DNA from: a virus
Strand: one strand, 5' to 3'
DNA length: 30,687 bases
Virus record (IMG/VR): IMGVR_UViG_3300017727_004667
Coordinates: 1 to 30,687 of that record
Shown: positions 15,214 through 22,009 of the stretch, in pieces
Layout: every line of letters starts with the position of its first letter
How positions within the stretch are numbered: the first letter of the stretch is position 1
Notes under the pieces: model-generated
Seen by the model: the letters and a program-made list of their open reading frames with translations, nothing else
Databases searched by the model: none
What the model was told of the DNA's origin: nothing
Translations under genes and position numbers: made by a program

Positions 15214-15952
15214 AGAAGCACTAAACAATTTAAACACAAAGTATGCTAACACGTTAGTAATGTTAGATGATGCTTTGGATTTGATAGAAGATTTAGAAAC
15301 GAAACTGGCTGAGAAGCCTAAGGAAGTGCAAGTTGAAATCGAGAAAATTGTTGAAGTTGAGAAACAGATCCCGGTCGAAAAAGAGACAGTGGTCACTATC
15401 GAAAAGGAAGTCCCAGGACCAGAACGAATCGTTGAAGTTGAAGTCCCCGGACCAGAACGAATCATAGAAAAAGAAGTTATCAAAGAGGTAGTAGTCGAAG
15501 TACCTGTAGAAAAAATAGTAGAAAAAGAAATAGTCAAAGAAGTTCCTGTTGAAGTAATTAAAGAGGTTGAAAAAGAAGTACACAAAGTAATACCAGGACC
15601 AGAAAGAGTTGTTGTACGAACAGATAACAGGGAAATAGAACGCCTTACAAAGTTAGTTGCTGAATTAGAAAACCAATTAGAACAACGACCTATTAAAGAA
15701 AAGATTGTTGAAGGCCCTAGAAGAGCAGTAAGAGTTGAATTACCAAATACCGGAGACCTTAGAACTGCGGCAACATTAATTGCAAATAGTGAAATGAATG
15801 CAGATGATTTATCAACAAATGAAATACTCAAAATGTTGCAACAAATAAGTGAAGAAGATGTAAATAAACAGTTAGGAGGGTTTTGGGCTGTTCCATTACC
15901 AAACGATACTGATAACGATGATACTGATACAAACTATGTTACGAGGAAATAA
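15191..15952 (+). CDS. Repeat-rich elongated protein, partner of the membrane protein
   Basis: A 253-residue protein in three parts: a helical N-terminus (1-40), a Val/Glu/Lys/Pro repeat region (43-143) with three PGPER units (75-79, 86-90 and 135-139), and a C-terminal coiled coil plus acidic tail. The repeat shares KEVPVEVIKEVE with the C-terminus of the upstream membrane protein, so the two probably interact or arose by domain sharing. It overlaps that gene by 23 nt in another frame, and its stop overlaps the clpX start (TAATG). The antisense frames here are open only because of the repeat composition. Confidence 0.75.
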   Translation: MAKKITVKEALNNLNTKYANTLVMLDDALDLIEDLETKLAEKPKEVQVEIEKIVEVEKQIPVEKETVVTIEKEVPGPERIVEVEVPGPERIIEKEVIKEVVVEVPVEKIVEKEIVKEVPVEVIKEVEKEVHKVIPGPERVVVRTDNREIERLTKLVAELENQLEQRPIKEKIVEGPRRAVRVELPNTGDLRTAATLIANSEMNADDLSTNEILKMLQQISEEDVNKQLGGFWAVPLPNDTDNDDTDTNYVTRK

Positions 15953-17220
15953 TGCCCGGTAATAAAGATAGCGAACAAAATTTAAACTGTAGTTTTTGTG
16001 GTAAAAAGCGAACTGAAGTAAAGAAACTCATCGCTGGTCCCAGTTCATACATCTGTAATGAATGTATTAGCATCAGTCACAAAATAATCAACGAAGAAGA
16101 TCCTTTAGAAGATTTACTATTTGAGGATATTCCTACGCCTGAAGAAATCAAAGCACATCTAGATGAATATGTAATCAGCCAAGAATATGCAAAAGAAATA
16201 TTGTCTGTTTGTGCATATAATCATTACAAAACAATTTATAATGAAAGTGATACTGAAATAGAAAAAAGTAATATTATTATTTTAGGTAATACAGGAACAG
16301 GTAAAACACTATTAGCAAGAACACTTGCAGAAAAGTTAAGTGTGCCTTTTGCTATTGCAGATGCTACAACATTAACTGAAGCAGGATATGTTGGAGAAGA
16401 TGTAGAAAGCATGTTAGAACGTTTACTTAATATGTGTGATTGGAATTTAGAAGTAGCACAAAAAGGTATAGTATTCATAGATGAGATAGATAAAAAGGCT
16501 CGTAAGGGCGAGTCTAACACCGGCACAAAGGATATTAGTGGGCAAGGTGTACAACAAGCACTATTAAGACTTATAGAAGGTACAACTGTTAAAGTATCTT
16601 CAAATGGTTCTAAACGTATGGATCAATTTGTAGAATTTGATACAACTAACGTACTATTCATATGTAGTGGTGCATTTGTTGGATTAGAAAAACAAATTAA
16701 TACAAGAACAAATAAAAAGAATATAGGGTTCAATAAGACCCTCAAAGACACAACTAAAAAAGATAATTGGCAACACAAAGTAGTACATGATGACTTAATA
16801 AGTTTTGGTCTAATACCAGAACTTGTTGGAAGACTGCCAAACATTGTTCCTTTAGAACCTTTAACTGAAAGTGATATGAAATCAATTTTAAAATCATCCA
16901 AAGCAAGTGTTCTTCCACAGGTTAAAAAACTATTAGAGTTTGACGATATTGAATTAGAATTTAACGAAGAGTATATAAATGATATTGCCAAAATGGCAAG
17001 TAAAACAAAAACTGGTGCTAGAGGATTAAAATCTATTGTAGAAAATAGTCTACATAATGTTATGTTTAGAGCACCCAAACTCAAAGAAAATGGAGTTAAA
17101 GCAATAAGGTTTAACAAATATCCTACAAAAGATGTTGACACATACCCTATTTTCATATATACTAACGGTAATGAAGAATCAGATAATGATTACAAAATAA
17201 AGATTAGAGGTAAAAGTTGA
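15952..17220 (+). CDS. clpX: ClpX, AAA+ unfoldase
   Basis: A 422-residue, full-length ClpX homologue, the hexameric unfoldase that feeds proteins to ClpP. The N-terminal zinc domain has C13, C16, C35 and C38. The AAA+ part shows Walker A GNTGTGKT (112-119), pore loop GYVG (145-148), Walker B IVFIDE (173-178), GLIPELVGRLP and sensor-2 KTGARGL. The NIGF string matches the IGF loop that docks ClpP, so use of host ClpP is plausible; no clpP is seen here. A GAGGA ribosome site precedes the start, which overlaps the previous stop. It is co-directional with bS21 and bacterioferritin. The other Clp factor, ClpS, is at 23197. Confidence 0.93.
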   Translation: MPGNKDSEQNLNCSFCGKKRTEVKKLIAGPSSYICNECISISHKIINEEDPLEDLLFEDIPTPEEIKAHLDEYVISQEYAKEILSVCAYNHYKTIYNESDTEIEKSNIIILGNTGTGKTLLARTLAEKLSVPFAIADATTLTEAGYVGEDVESMLERLLNMCDWNLEVAQKGIVFIDEIDKKARKGESNTGTKDISGQGVQQALLRLIEGTTVKVSSNGSKRMDQFVEFDTTNVLFICSGAFVGLEKQINTRTNKKNIGFNKTLKDTTKKDNWQHKVVHDDLISFGLIPELVGRLPNIVPLEPLTESDMKSILKSSKASVLPQVKKLLEFDDIELEFNEEYINDIAKMASKTKTGARGLKSIVENSLHNVMFRAPKLKENGVKAIRFNKYPTKDVDTYPIFIYTNGNEESDNDYKIKIRGKS

Positions 17221-17642
17221 AAGATAAACAGTATGGCAAACAACAGGGTAAAAAAATAACCCAAAGTTGGAACTCGAATAAACGAAAAGAACAACCTAAA
17301 AAAGACACACATTATCTTGATAGATTTAATAGTGCTGTCGAAGTTAGAAACAACGACGTAAATAAGGCATTAAGAGTTTTGAAAAAGCGATTAGAAAAAG
17401 CAGAATTTCAAAAAGAATTAGCAAAGCAACAATATTATGAAAAGCCTAGTGCAAAACGTAATAGAAAAAAGAAAGCGGCAAAGAAAAGATGGGAAAAGTA
17501 TGTTAGAGAAGCCGAAGCAAGAGGCGAGTTCAAACAATACATGCCCACTGGTACAAAATGGATGAAATCCAAACGTAAATCTAGACGTGTCAGAGACTAC
17601 AATGATAAGATTGCCGCCATGCAGAGAAGTCGTGGTCATTAA
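17217..17642 (+). CDS. rpsU: Ribosomal protein bS21 with extensions
   Basis: A 141-residue protein whose centre (about 41-93) matches bS21 of the small ribosomal subunit: VEVRNNDVNKALRVLKKRL, then QQYYEKPSAKRNRKKKAAKK, including the typical YEKPS-x-KR string. Ordinary bS21 has about 70 residues; this one adds a basic N-terminal 40 and a C-terminal 48 residues of unknown role. bS21 sits near the anti-Shine-Dalgarno and affects initiation, so a phage copy could steer host ribosomes. The start is TTG at 17217, 6 nt after AGAGG and overlapping the clpX stop (TTGA). Its own stop overlaps the next ATG. Confidence 0.85.
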   Translation: MKDKQYGKQQGKKITQSWNSNKRKEQPKKDTHYLDRFNSAVEVRNNDVNKALRVLKKRLEKAEFQKELAKQQYYEKPSAKRNRKKKAAKKRWEKYVREAEARGEFKQYMPTGTKWMKSKRKSRRVRDYNDKIAAMQRSRGH

Positions 17643-18418
17643 TGTCAAAAACGGTAGTCATAGTTAGCGGGGGATTTGACCCACTACATTCAGGACATAT
17701 AAGTTACTTAGAGTCAGCAAAAAGACTGGGCGACAAATTAGTTGTTGCATTAAACAGTGATGCATGGTTAAGTAGAAAAAAAGGCAGGCCCTTTATGCCA
17801 TTTGAAGAGAGGGCAGGAATTATAGAAAGACTAGACATGGTAGACAATGTTTGGGGTTTCGATGATAAAGACGGAAGTGCTAAAAAGGCCCTTGAACAAG
17901 CCAAGAAGGCTTACACAACAGATAGAATTATCTTTTGCAACGGAGGTGATAGAACAAAAGATAACATTCCAGAAATGGAAGTCGAGGGTATAGAGTTTGA
18001 ATTTGGTGTCGGTGGCATAGACAAATCAAACAGTAGCAGTTGGATATTGAAGGAATGGCAATACCCAACAACACGAAGAGTTTGGGGCGAGTTTAGTGAC
18101 TTGTTCCATGATGAAGCAGTTCGTGTAAAGGAGTTGATAATAGAGCCAGGGAAAGGCATAAGTTATCAACGGCACTTCAAGAGAAGTGAAATATGGTTTT
18201 GCAGTAAAGGTCAATGCGATATAAAGTATAGTGCCAGCAATCCAGATAATTTTATAGAGTTTACTTTAAAGACAGATGAGAATTTCCACGTTAAAGCAAA
18301 TGAGTGGCATCAAATTGTAAATAGAAGTAAGAAACCATGTCATATTATAGAGATACAATATGGCGAAGAAACCACTGAAGAAGATATTGAACGTCTTGAA
18401 TACTACAACGGAGAATGA
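17642..18418 (+). CDS. Nucleotidyltransferase-cupin fusion
   Basis: A 258-residue two-domain protein. Residues 1-135 are a cytidylyltransferase-like nucleotidyltransferase: SGGFDPLHSGHI with H16 and H19 of the HxGH motif, RKKGRPFMPFEERAGIIERL, and CNGGDR. Residues 150-258 are a cupin similar to type II mannose-6-phosphate isomerase C-termini: KELIIEPGKGISYQRHFKRS, EIWFCSKGQCDIKY, NEWHQIVNRS and IEIQYG. The pairing suggests activation of a phosphosugar or polyol. The gene follows bS21 with a one-base overlap and overlaps the bacterioferritin start. Substrate unknown; the two other nucleotidyltransferases in the window could work in related steps. Confidence 0.82.
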   Translation: MSKTVVIVSGGFDPLHSGHISYLESAKRLGDKLVVALNSDAWLSRKKGRPFMPFEERAGIIERLDMVDNVWGFDDKDGSAKKALEQAKKAYTTDRIIFCNGGDRTKDNIPEMEVEGIEFEFGVGGIDKSNSSSWILKEWQYPTTRRVWGEFSDLFHDEAVRVKELIIEPGKGISYQRHFKRSEIWFCSKGQCDIKYSASNPDNFIEFTLKTDENFHVKANEWHQIVNRSKKPCHIIEIQYGEETTEEDIERLEYYNGE

Positions 18419-18858
18419 TGGAATTGAAAGAGTTAAACGAAAGTAAAGTATGCGATATACTTAATACAATAGTGGAATATGAGATGGCAGGTGTTGTTAG
18501 ATACGCACACAGTTCTCTAATGGTTACTGGTCCATACAGGATACCTATTGTGCAATTCTTACAGGAACAAGCAAACGAAAGTCTAGCACATGCCTTACAA
18601 GCCGGAGAACTTATTACAGGCTTAGACGGACATCCTAGTCAAATTATTGCACCCATTGATGAATCACATGACCATTCTATTTTGAGAATACTTGAAGAGA
18701 GTTTAGAACATGAAACTTTTGCAGTAGATTTATATAAAGATTTATTGCAGGAAGTAGAAGGTGCCAGTGTGTATTTAGAAGAATATGCTCGAGGACAAAT
18801 TGGTCAAGAAGAACAACACGCATTAGAAATTAAAAAAATGTTAAAAGACTTTGCATGA
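18415..18858 (+). CDS. Bacterioferritin-like iron storage protein
   Basis: A 147-residue four-helix ferritin-fold protein of the bacterioferritin-like type common in Proteobacteria: VVRYAHSSLM, RIPIVQFLQEQANESLAHA, GELITGLDGHPS, LEESLEHET and YLEEYARGQIGQEEQHALE. Likely di-iron ligands are E23, E55 or a neighbour, H59, E100, E132/E133 and H135. It should oxidise and store iron and guard against Fenton damage. Two ATGs (18415 and 18418) are possible; the second has better spacing from GGAG. The operon neighbours are unrelated in function, but with ferredoxin and the suf operon it forms an iron theme. Confidence 0.85.
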   Translation: MMELKELNESKVCDILNTIVEYEMAGVVRYAHSSLMVTGPYRIPIVQFLQEQANESLAHALQAGELITGLDGHPSQIIAPIDESHDHSILRILEESLEHETFAVDLYKDLLQEVEGASVYLEEYARGQIGQEEQHALEIKKMLKDFA

Positions 18859-19049
18859 AAACAATAAGAGCAACAATACAAGTAGAAGTTCCTTACACTA
18901 GCGAACTAATGAATTATGGTAGTAAGTTAGACAAGGAACTAAGAAATGTAATTGATAACACATCTTTTATAAATTGCAAACTAGAAGCAGGTAATTTAAA
19001 ACCTAATGGAATGCCAATTTTAAGGAACACAGATGAGACTGAATTATAA
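18855..19049 (+). CDS. Small hypothetical protein
   Basis: A 64-residue protein starting MKTIRATIQVEVPYTSEL, with a beta strand followed by a helix; no family recognised. It overlaps the bacterioferritin stop by 4 nt (ATGA) and the next nucleotidyltransferase start by 17 nt, so it is embedded in the operon. No Cys-based motif (one Cys only). Confidence 0.6.
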   Translation: MKTIRATIQVEVPYTSELMNYGSKLDKELRNVIDNTSFINCKLEAGNLKPNGMPILRNTDETEL

Positions 19050-19476
19050 AGATTGCGGTAAAATAGGTTTTACTTGCAGTACATTTGATTTATTACACGC
19101 AGGACATATAACAATGTTGGAAGAAGCCAAACATCATTGTGATTATCTAATAGTTGGCTTACAAACAGATCCTACAGTGGATCGCCCAGATTCAAAAAAT
19201 GCACCAATACAAACAATCGTTGAAAGACAGATACAATTGGCGGCAGTCAAATATATAGATGAAATAGTTGTCTATACCACAGAGCAAGATTTAACAGATT
19301 TACTTTTAACACTTCCAGTTGATGTGAGAGTGATAGGAGAAGAATATAAAACAAAAGACTTTACAGGCAAAGACATAGCGAAAGCACGTGGTTGTAAAAT
19401 CATATACAATGGTAGGGACCATAGTTTTAGCAGTACAAGTCTAAGAAAGCGAGTTGCTCACAGTGAAAATACTTAA
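19033..19476 (+). CDS. TagD-like glycerol-3-phosphate cytidylyltransferase family protein
   Basis: A 147-residue single-domain nucleotidyltransferase. GFTCSTFDLLHAGHI carries H22 and H25 of the HxGH motif, VERQIQLAAVKYIDEIV is the usual central helix, and FSSTSLRKRV near the C-terminus is the ISSTxLRxR motif. This size and pattern fit CTP:glycerol-3-phosphate cytidylyltransferases and relatives, which activate small alcohol or sugar phosphates. It overlaps the genes on both sides. It probably works with the neighbouring cupins in an unknown glycan or lipid modification; that is inference. Confidence 0.82.
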   Translation: MRLNYKDCGKIGFTCSTFDLLHAGHITMLEEAKHHCDYLIVGLQTDPTVDRPDSKNAPIQTIVERQIQLAAVKYIDEIVVYTTEQDLTDLLLTLPVDVRVIGEEYKTKDFTGKDIAKARGCKIIYNGRDHSFSSTSLRKRVAHSENT

Positions 19477-19885
19477 ATGGTTAGATAGGATCGGTAGAAA
19501 AAGAATAATACTGGACCGAACACACCAAGAACCTTACTTAACAAGATACTATATATTCCTTAAAGATAGAAAATGGTTCCCATTTAACTTCTTTATACAC
19601 AACTTCCATAAAGGAGATCCTGATGACTTACATGACCACCCTTGGTGTTATTGTACTATTATACTCCGCGGTGGTTATTGGGAGCATACTCCTAAAGGTC
19701 GTTTTTGGCGTAAACCTGGCACTATTAAATTTGCTGGTAGCCGTAGCCTGCACCGTATTGAGCTTGATCCTACTGTTGACGTTTGGACTCTATTTTTTGT
19801 AGGACCACGTGTTAGAGAATGGGGTTTTATCAAGAAAAACAAGTGGATACATAATGAGACGTATTTAGAAACAAAAAAAGGTTGA
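19463..19885 (+). CDS. Cupin-like conserved phage protein
   Basis: A 140-residue protein with DDLHDHPWCYCTIILRGGYW and then LHRIEL and WTLFFVGPRVREWGF, a His-rich pattern typical of a cupin-type metal site (HDHPW plus a later His). The GTG at 19463 is taken as the start because a TTG at 19454 lies too close to GCGAG; the reading frame overlaps the nucleotidyltransferase by 14 nt. The C-terminus runs into the -35 box of the next promoter. Possibly a dioxygenase- or isomerase-like enzyme; function unproven. Confidence 0.72.
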   Translation: MKILKWLDRIGRKRIILDRTHQEPYLTRYYIFLKDRKWFPFNFFIHNFHKGDPDDLHDHPWCYCTIILRGGYWEHTPKGRFWRKPGTIKFAGSRSLHRIELDPTVDVWTLFFVGPRVREWGFIKKNKWIHNETYLETKKG

Positions 19886-19938
19886 CTTTGTGAATAAAAG
19901 ACGTATAATAGTATGTAAGTTAAGGAATTGTCCTTAAC
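19882..19938 (+). promoter_or_regulatory. Early promoter and leader hairpin
   Basis: An A-tract and GG precede TTGACT (19882-19887), 16-nt spacer, TATAAT (19904-19909) in the context ACGTATAATAGTAT. The leader then carries a perfect 8-bp hairpin GTTAAGGA-ATTG-TCCTTAAC (19919-19938), which may stabilise the 5' end of the mRNA. Confidence 0.78.
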
Positions 19939-19966
19939 ACAATCGAAAATGTATATAGGAGGTCAT

Positions 19967-20227
19967 ATGACTACTACATTCGTAAGCAAAGAGATGAAAG
20001 TACTTTCAGCTCTACAAGAAGGCAGAACATTAAGTTCAGCTCAACTAAAAGCACATTTTGGTGCAGGTAACCCACAAGGATTGATTCAATCACTTCGTTT
20101 TAAAGGTTATTCAATTTATCTTAACACAGTAACTGATACTAAAGGAAGAAGCAGAAACGTTTATCGTTTAGGTACTCCTTCAAGAGCAGTTATTGCCGCA
20201 GGATACAAAGCACTTGCCACTTCTTAA
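19967..20227 (+). CDS. Winged-helix / HTH-type phage protein
   Basis: An 86-residue basic protein similar to a short HTH protein conserved in T4-like marine phages: SALQEGRTLSSAQLKAHFGA forms the likely helix-turn-helix, SLRFKGYSIYLNT the wing, and YRLGTPSRAVIAAGYKALA is the hallmark C-terminus. It probably binds DNA. The ATG at 19967 is chosen because a perfect AGGAGGT lies 3 nt before it; earlier in-frame starts have none. Strong early promoter, leader hairpin, ideal ribosome site and a strong terminator mean high early expression. The genes it controls are unknown. Confidence 0.82.
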   Translation: MTTTFVSKEMKVLSALQEGRTLSSAQLKAHFGAGNPQGLIQSLRFKGYSIYLNTVTDTKGRSRNVYRLGTPSRAVIAAGYKALATS

Positions 20228-20253
20228 GTAGCAAATAACCAATTCGGTTAAGT

Positions 20254-20281
20254 AAAGCACACCTTCGGGTGTGCTTTTTTT
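20254..20281 (+). terminator. Rho-independent terminator with UUCG loop
   Basis: AAAGCACACC-TTCG-GGTGTGCTTT with a run of T to 20281. The core is nearly the same as the minus-strand terminator at 8169-8198. Confidence 0.92.
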
Positions 20282-20335
20282 ATGATTGATTGAAAACACA
20301 TATGGAAAGAACACAGACAGATAATCATTAATATT

Positions 20336-20446
20336 GTGTTCGGCGTTTATTGTGCTTTTGTTGGATTAGACGTTGAAATAATGCATTCAAGTAGACGTAG
20401 AAGCAACACAGGCAATCTAATAGAGGAGAGTGTTGTTAATGAGTAA
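20336..20446 (+). CDS. Doubtful small ORF (36 codons, GTG start)
   Basis: A short frame starting GTG and reading VFGVYCAFVGLDVEIMHSSR, then RRSNTGNLIEES. It looks like the end of a membrane-type small protein, and the frame is open upstream to a TGA at 20291, but there is no ATG, no ribosome site and no dedicated promoter. It could be a remnant or a real small protein with an unusual start. Confidence 0.25.
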   Translation: MFGVYCAFVGLDVEIMHSSRRRSNTGNLIEESVVNE

Positions 20447-20501
20447 CACTTTTATCTAGCGGTATTCCTATTATCTAAACATAGTTTCAACACAATTCAT
20501 T

Positions 20502-20509
20502 TATAAATA
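20502..20509 (+). promoter_or_regulatory. Late promoter
   Basis: A perfect TATAAATA (20502-20509) followed by TATACACC. It would give the outer-membrane protein gene a late transcript with a leader of about 180 nt, in addition to the early promoter at 20588. Confidence 0.5.
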
Positions 20510-20587
20510 TATACACCAATCGATATAAACACACCTTTCACATGTTAATATCCTGTGAATAACTTGTTGAAAACTTTACAAAAAAGG

Positions 20588-20616
20588 TTGACAACTACCC
20601 TTAAAAAACGTATAAT
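20588..20616 (+). promoter_or_regulatory. Early promoter of the outer-membrane protein gene
   Basis: AAAAAAGG, then TTGACA (20588-20593), 17-nt spacer, TATAAT (20611-20616) in the context ACGTATAATAATAG. Same family as 10560, 19882 and 28904. Confidence 0.8.
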
Positions 20617-20621
20617 AATAG

Positions 20622-20670
20622 ATTACTGTGACAAAACAGACAGTACTACTGTCTATGTTAGAACAGTAAT
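20622..20670 (+). promoter_or_regulatory. Two-tier hairpin in the 5' leader
   Basis: Outer stem ATTACTGT (20622-20629) with ACAGTAAT (20663-20670), 8 perfect pairs; inner hairpin AGACAG-TACTA-CTGTCT (20638-20654). It begins at the expected transcription start and leaves the AGGAGG site (20684-20689) free. Likely an mRNA stabiliser; a ligand-controlled role is possible but unsupported. Confidence 0.55.
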
Positions 20671-20694
20671 GTAATAATAAAAAAGGAGGAATAG

Positions 20695-21339
20695 ATGAAA
20701 AATTTATTCAACATAGAGAATGGATTCAAGGTAGCAGTAATACTATTGCTTTCTATGATTGCATTCGGGGCCCAAGCGGCTTCAGTGAGCGGAAACGTTG
20801 GTTACGGAAGTGACTATGTTTTCAGAGGACAATCACAAACACAAGGCGATAGTGCTTTGAGCATGGGTCTAGACCTAGATATAGGTAAAGGCGTATATGC
20901 TGGTGTTTGGGCATCTGAAGTTTCTTATGCTGGCAGTGATGCTGACAGAGAAACTGACATGTATGTAGGTTGGGCTGGATCAATCGGCAATGACATTAGT
21001 CTTGACGTTGGTTACATCGACTATGCATATAGTGGTGATGCTTCTTTAGATGGTTCTGAGATTTATATCTCAGGTTCATACAAAGACTTGACTGTATCTC
21101 ACAACATCGGAAACGATGACTTCACAGACTACACAGAAGTCTCATATAACATAATGGACGCAGTTGATGTGTCTTATGGTTCATGGGATAGTGTAGGCGA
21201 CAATTGGTCAGTAAGTAGAAGTTTTGATTTACCAGCAGGTATTGAAGGAACAGTTGCTTATGTGGACTTTGCCGCTGAAGACGGTTCAGGACTTGCAGAC
21301 GAAGATACTTTTGTATTTTCAGTTAGCAAATCATTCTAA
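20695..21339 (+). CDS. Secreted outer-membrane beta-barrel, Gcw_chp (TIGR02001) type
   Basis: A 214-residue protein with a clear signal peptide (K2 and K12 before a VAVILLLSMIAFGAQA core, cleavage near A28) and a mature part resembling the Gcw_chp/TIGR02001 proteobacterial family: SGNVGYGSDYVFRGQSQTQG, alternating amphipathic strands with Gly-Tyr and Gly-Val repeats, and a terminal Phe (VSKSF) typical of BAM-inserted barrels. It should sit in the host outer membrane. Strong early promoter, a structured leader and an AGGAGG site mean high expression. Possible roles are superinfection exclusion, nutrient uptake or envelope change; none is proven. It ends at a terminator. Confidence 0.85.
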   Translation: MKNLFNIENGFKVAVILLLSMIAFGAQAASVSGNVGYGSDYVFRGQSQTQGDSALSMGLDLDIGKGVYAGVWASEVSYAGSDADRETDMYVGWAGSIGNDISLDVGYIDYAYSGDASLDGSEIYISGSYKDLTVSHNIGNDDFTDYTEVSYNIMDAVDVSYGSWDSVGDNWSVSRSFDLPAGIEGTVAYVDFAAEDGSGLADEDTFVFSVSKSF

Positions 21340-21376
21340 CATCAGTTAGATTAGTCCTTTTAAGTTATTAATAACT

Positions 21377-21415
21377 ATAGGGTTCTATTATTTTAAATAG
21401 GACCCTATTCTTTTA
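21377..21415 (+). terminator. Terminator hairpin between converging genes
   Basis: ATAGGGTTCTAT (21377-21388) pairs with ATAGGACCCTAT (21397-21408) over 12 positions with one G-U pair, followed by TCTTTTA. It ends the barrel gene on the plus strand and overlaps the last codons and stop of the leftward DUF2061 gene. Confidence 0.65.
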
Positions 21416-21639
21416 TAATAAGCCATTACAATAATATTCACACTAGGCTTTTCCCACATTCTTTCGTGCCAATAATACAAAAACATTTTTGTTAATATTT
21501 CTATACTCGCAATACTGGCACCGATTGTAGCACTTCCGGTTAATAAGAAACTAATTAGAAAAGTATCAGCAGATGCTAACACACGCCATGTACAGGCTTT
21601 TAATGTTGAGATGACTCTATGTCGCTTTCTCGTATTCAT
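21388..21639 (-). CDS. DUF2061 small membrane protein
   Basis: An 83-residue protein with the DUF2061 pattern: STLKACTWRVLASADTFLIS, LLTGSATIGASIASIEILTK and the hallmark FLYYWHERMW. Two membrane-spanning parts are predicted (about residues 23-45 and 45-62 region). Function of the family is unknown; members occur in marine bacteria and phages. AGGGAGA is 6 nt before the ATG. A hairpin upstream (21656-21678) has a TCTCCCT loop that is complementary to this ribosome site. The tail after HERMW is somewhat longer than I expect for the family. Confidence 0.8.
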   Translation of the reverse strand: MNTRKRHRVISTLKACTWRVLASADTFLISFLLTGSATIGASIASIEILTKMFLYYWHERMWEKPSVNIIVMAYYKRIGSYLK

Positions 21640-21655
21640 GTTATTCTCCCTTCAA

Positions 21656-21678
21656 GTATTCACAGGGAGAGCGAATAC
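21656..21678 (-). promoter_or_regulatory. Possible anti-Shine-Dalgarno hairpin
   Basis: GTATTC and GAATAC form a 6-bp stem (21656-21661 with 21673-21678). On the minus strand the loop contains TCTCCCT, fully complementary over 7 nt to the AGGGAGA ribosome site of the DUF2061 gene just downstream. Pairing of loop and ribosome site would block initiation. Confidence 0.35.
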
Positions 21679-21701
21679 AAGATGTTTTTCGATATATGGA
21701 T

Positions 21702-21938
21702 TTACAGTATTCTGGTGTCGTCTTTAGATTCTATAAACTGTTGTAGTATGTCCGCTTTTTCGTTTTTTATAACATCTATGATTGTGTTGGTTAAATTTAT
21801 TTCTTTTTTAACCATATGCATTTTGACAAAGAGTTCCTGCATTACTCTTTCGTAGTATAACAGTTCTTCTTCTTTCGCTTCTTTATCCTTAATCAAATCG
21901 GATATTAGAATTATTTTTGCAAAATTGTCCTGTTGCAT
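21702..21938 (-). CDS. Hypothetical helical protein
   Basis: A 78-residue charged, helical protein (MQQDNFAKIILISDLIKDKE, then EELLYYERVMQELFVKMHMV). No domain recognised. The ATG at 21938 is preferred to an upstream TTG at 21968, which has no ribosome site. A minus-strand promoter candidate (TTGACA 22009-22004, TATTAA 21986-21981, 17-nt spacer) faces away from the promoter of the long leader at 22016. Confidence 0.5.
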   Translation of the reverse strand: MQQDNFAKIILISDLIKDKEAKEEELLYYERVMQELFVKMHMVKKEINLTNTIIDVIKNEKADILQQFIESKDDTRIL

Positions 21939-21980
21939 ACACTTACTTATGCCTACTAAAAAGCCCAATAATACTAGTTT

Positions 21981-22009
21981 TTAATAAAAAAATAAAAAAA
22001 AGATGTCAA
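21981..22009 (-). promoter_or_regulatory. Possible early promoter, divergent
   Basis: Minus strand TTGACA (22009-22004), 17-nt T-rich spacer, TATTAA (21986-21981). It matches the -35 consensus perfectly and the -10 box at four of six positions. Confidence 0.35.

Larger units (their letters stand above)
20282..20694 (+). other. Intergenic region with two promoters and a structured leader
   Basis: This gap of about 410 nt holds a possible small reading frame (20336-20446), a perfect late box TATAAATA (20502-20509), an early promoter (20588-20616) and a hairpin-rich leader (20622-20670) before the outer-membrane protein gene. An MSNTFI mini-frame at 20439 with GAGGAG ahead of it is probably not functional. 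Nothing else was recognised. Confidence 0.6.

Noticed and set aside
15340-15610. CRISPR or tandem DNA repeat array
   Set aside because: The repeats are in the protein sequence with variable codons, without regular spacers.
15181-15831. Long antisense ORF of 216 codons on the minus strand (and another of 96 codons at 15293-15583)
   Set aside because: They lie opposite the Val-Glu-Lys repeat of a well-supported gene; the low-complexity Ser/Thr/Phe product is a composition artefact.
20439-20459. Mini-ORF MSNTFI with GAGGAG upstream
   Set aside because: Six codons only; no sign of regulation by a leader peptide such as repeated codons or a nearby attenuator.
21619-21855. Plus-strand hydrophobic ORF of 78 codons
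   Set aside because: It overlaps two leftward genes with better starts and is a reverse reading of their charged helices.
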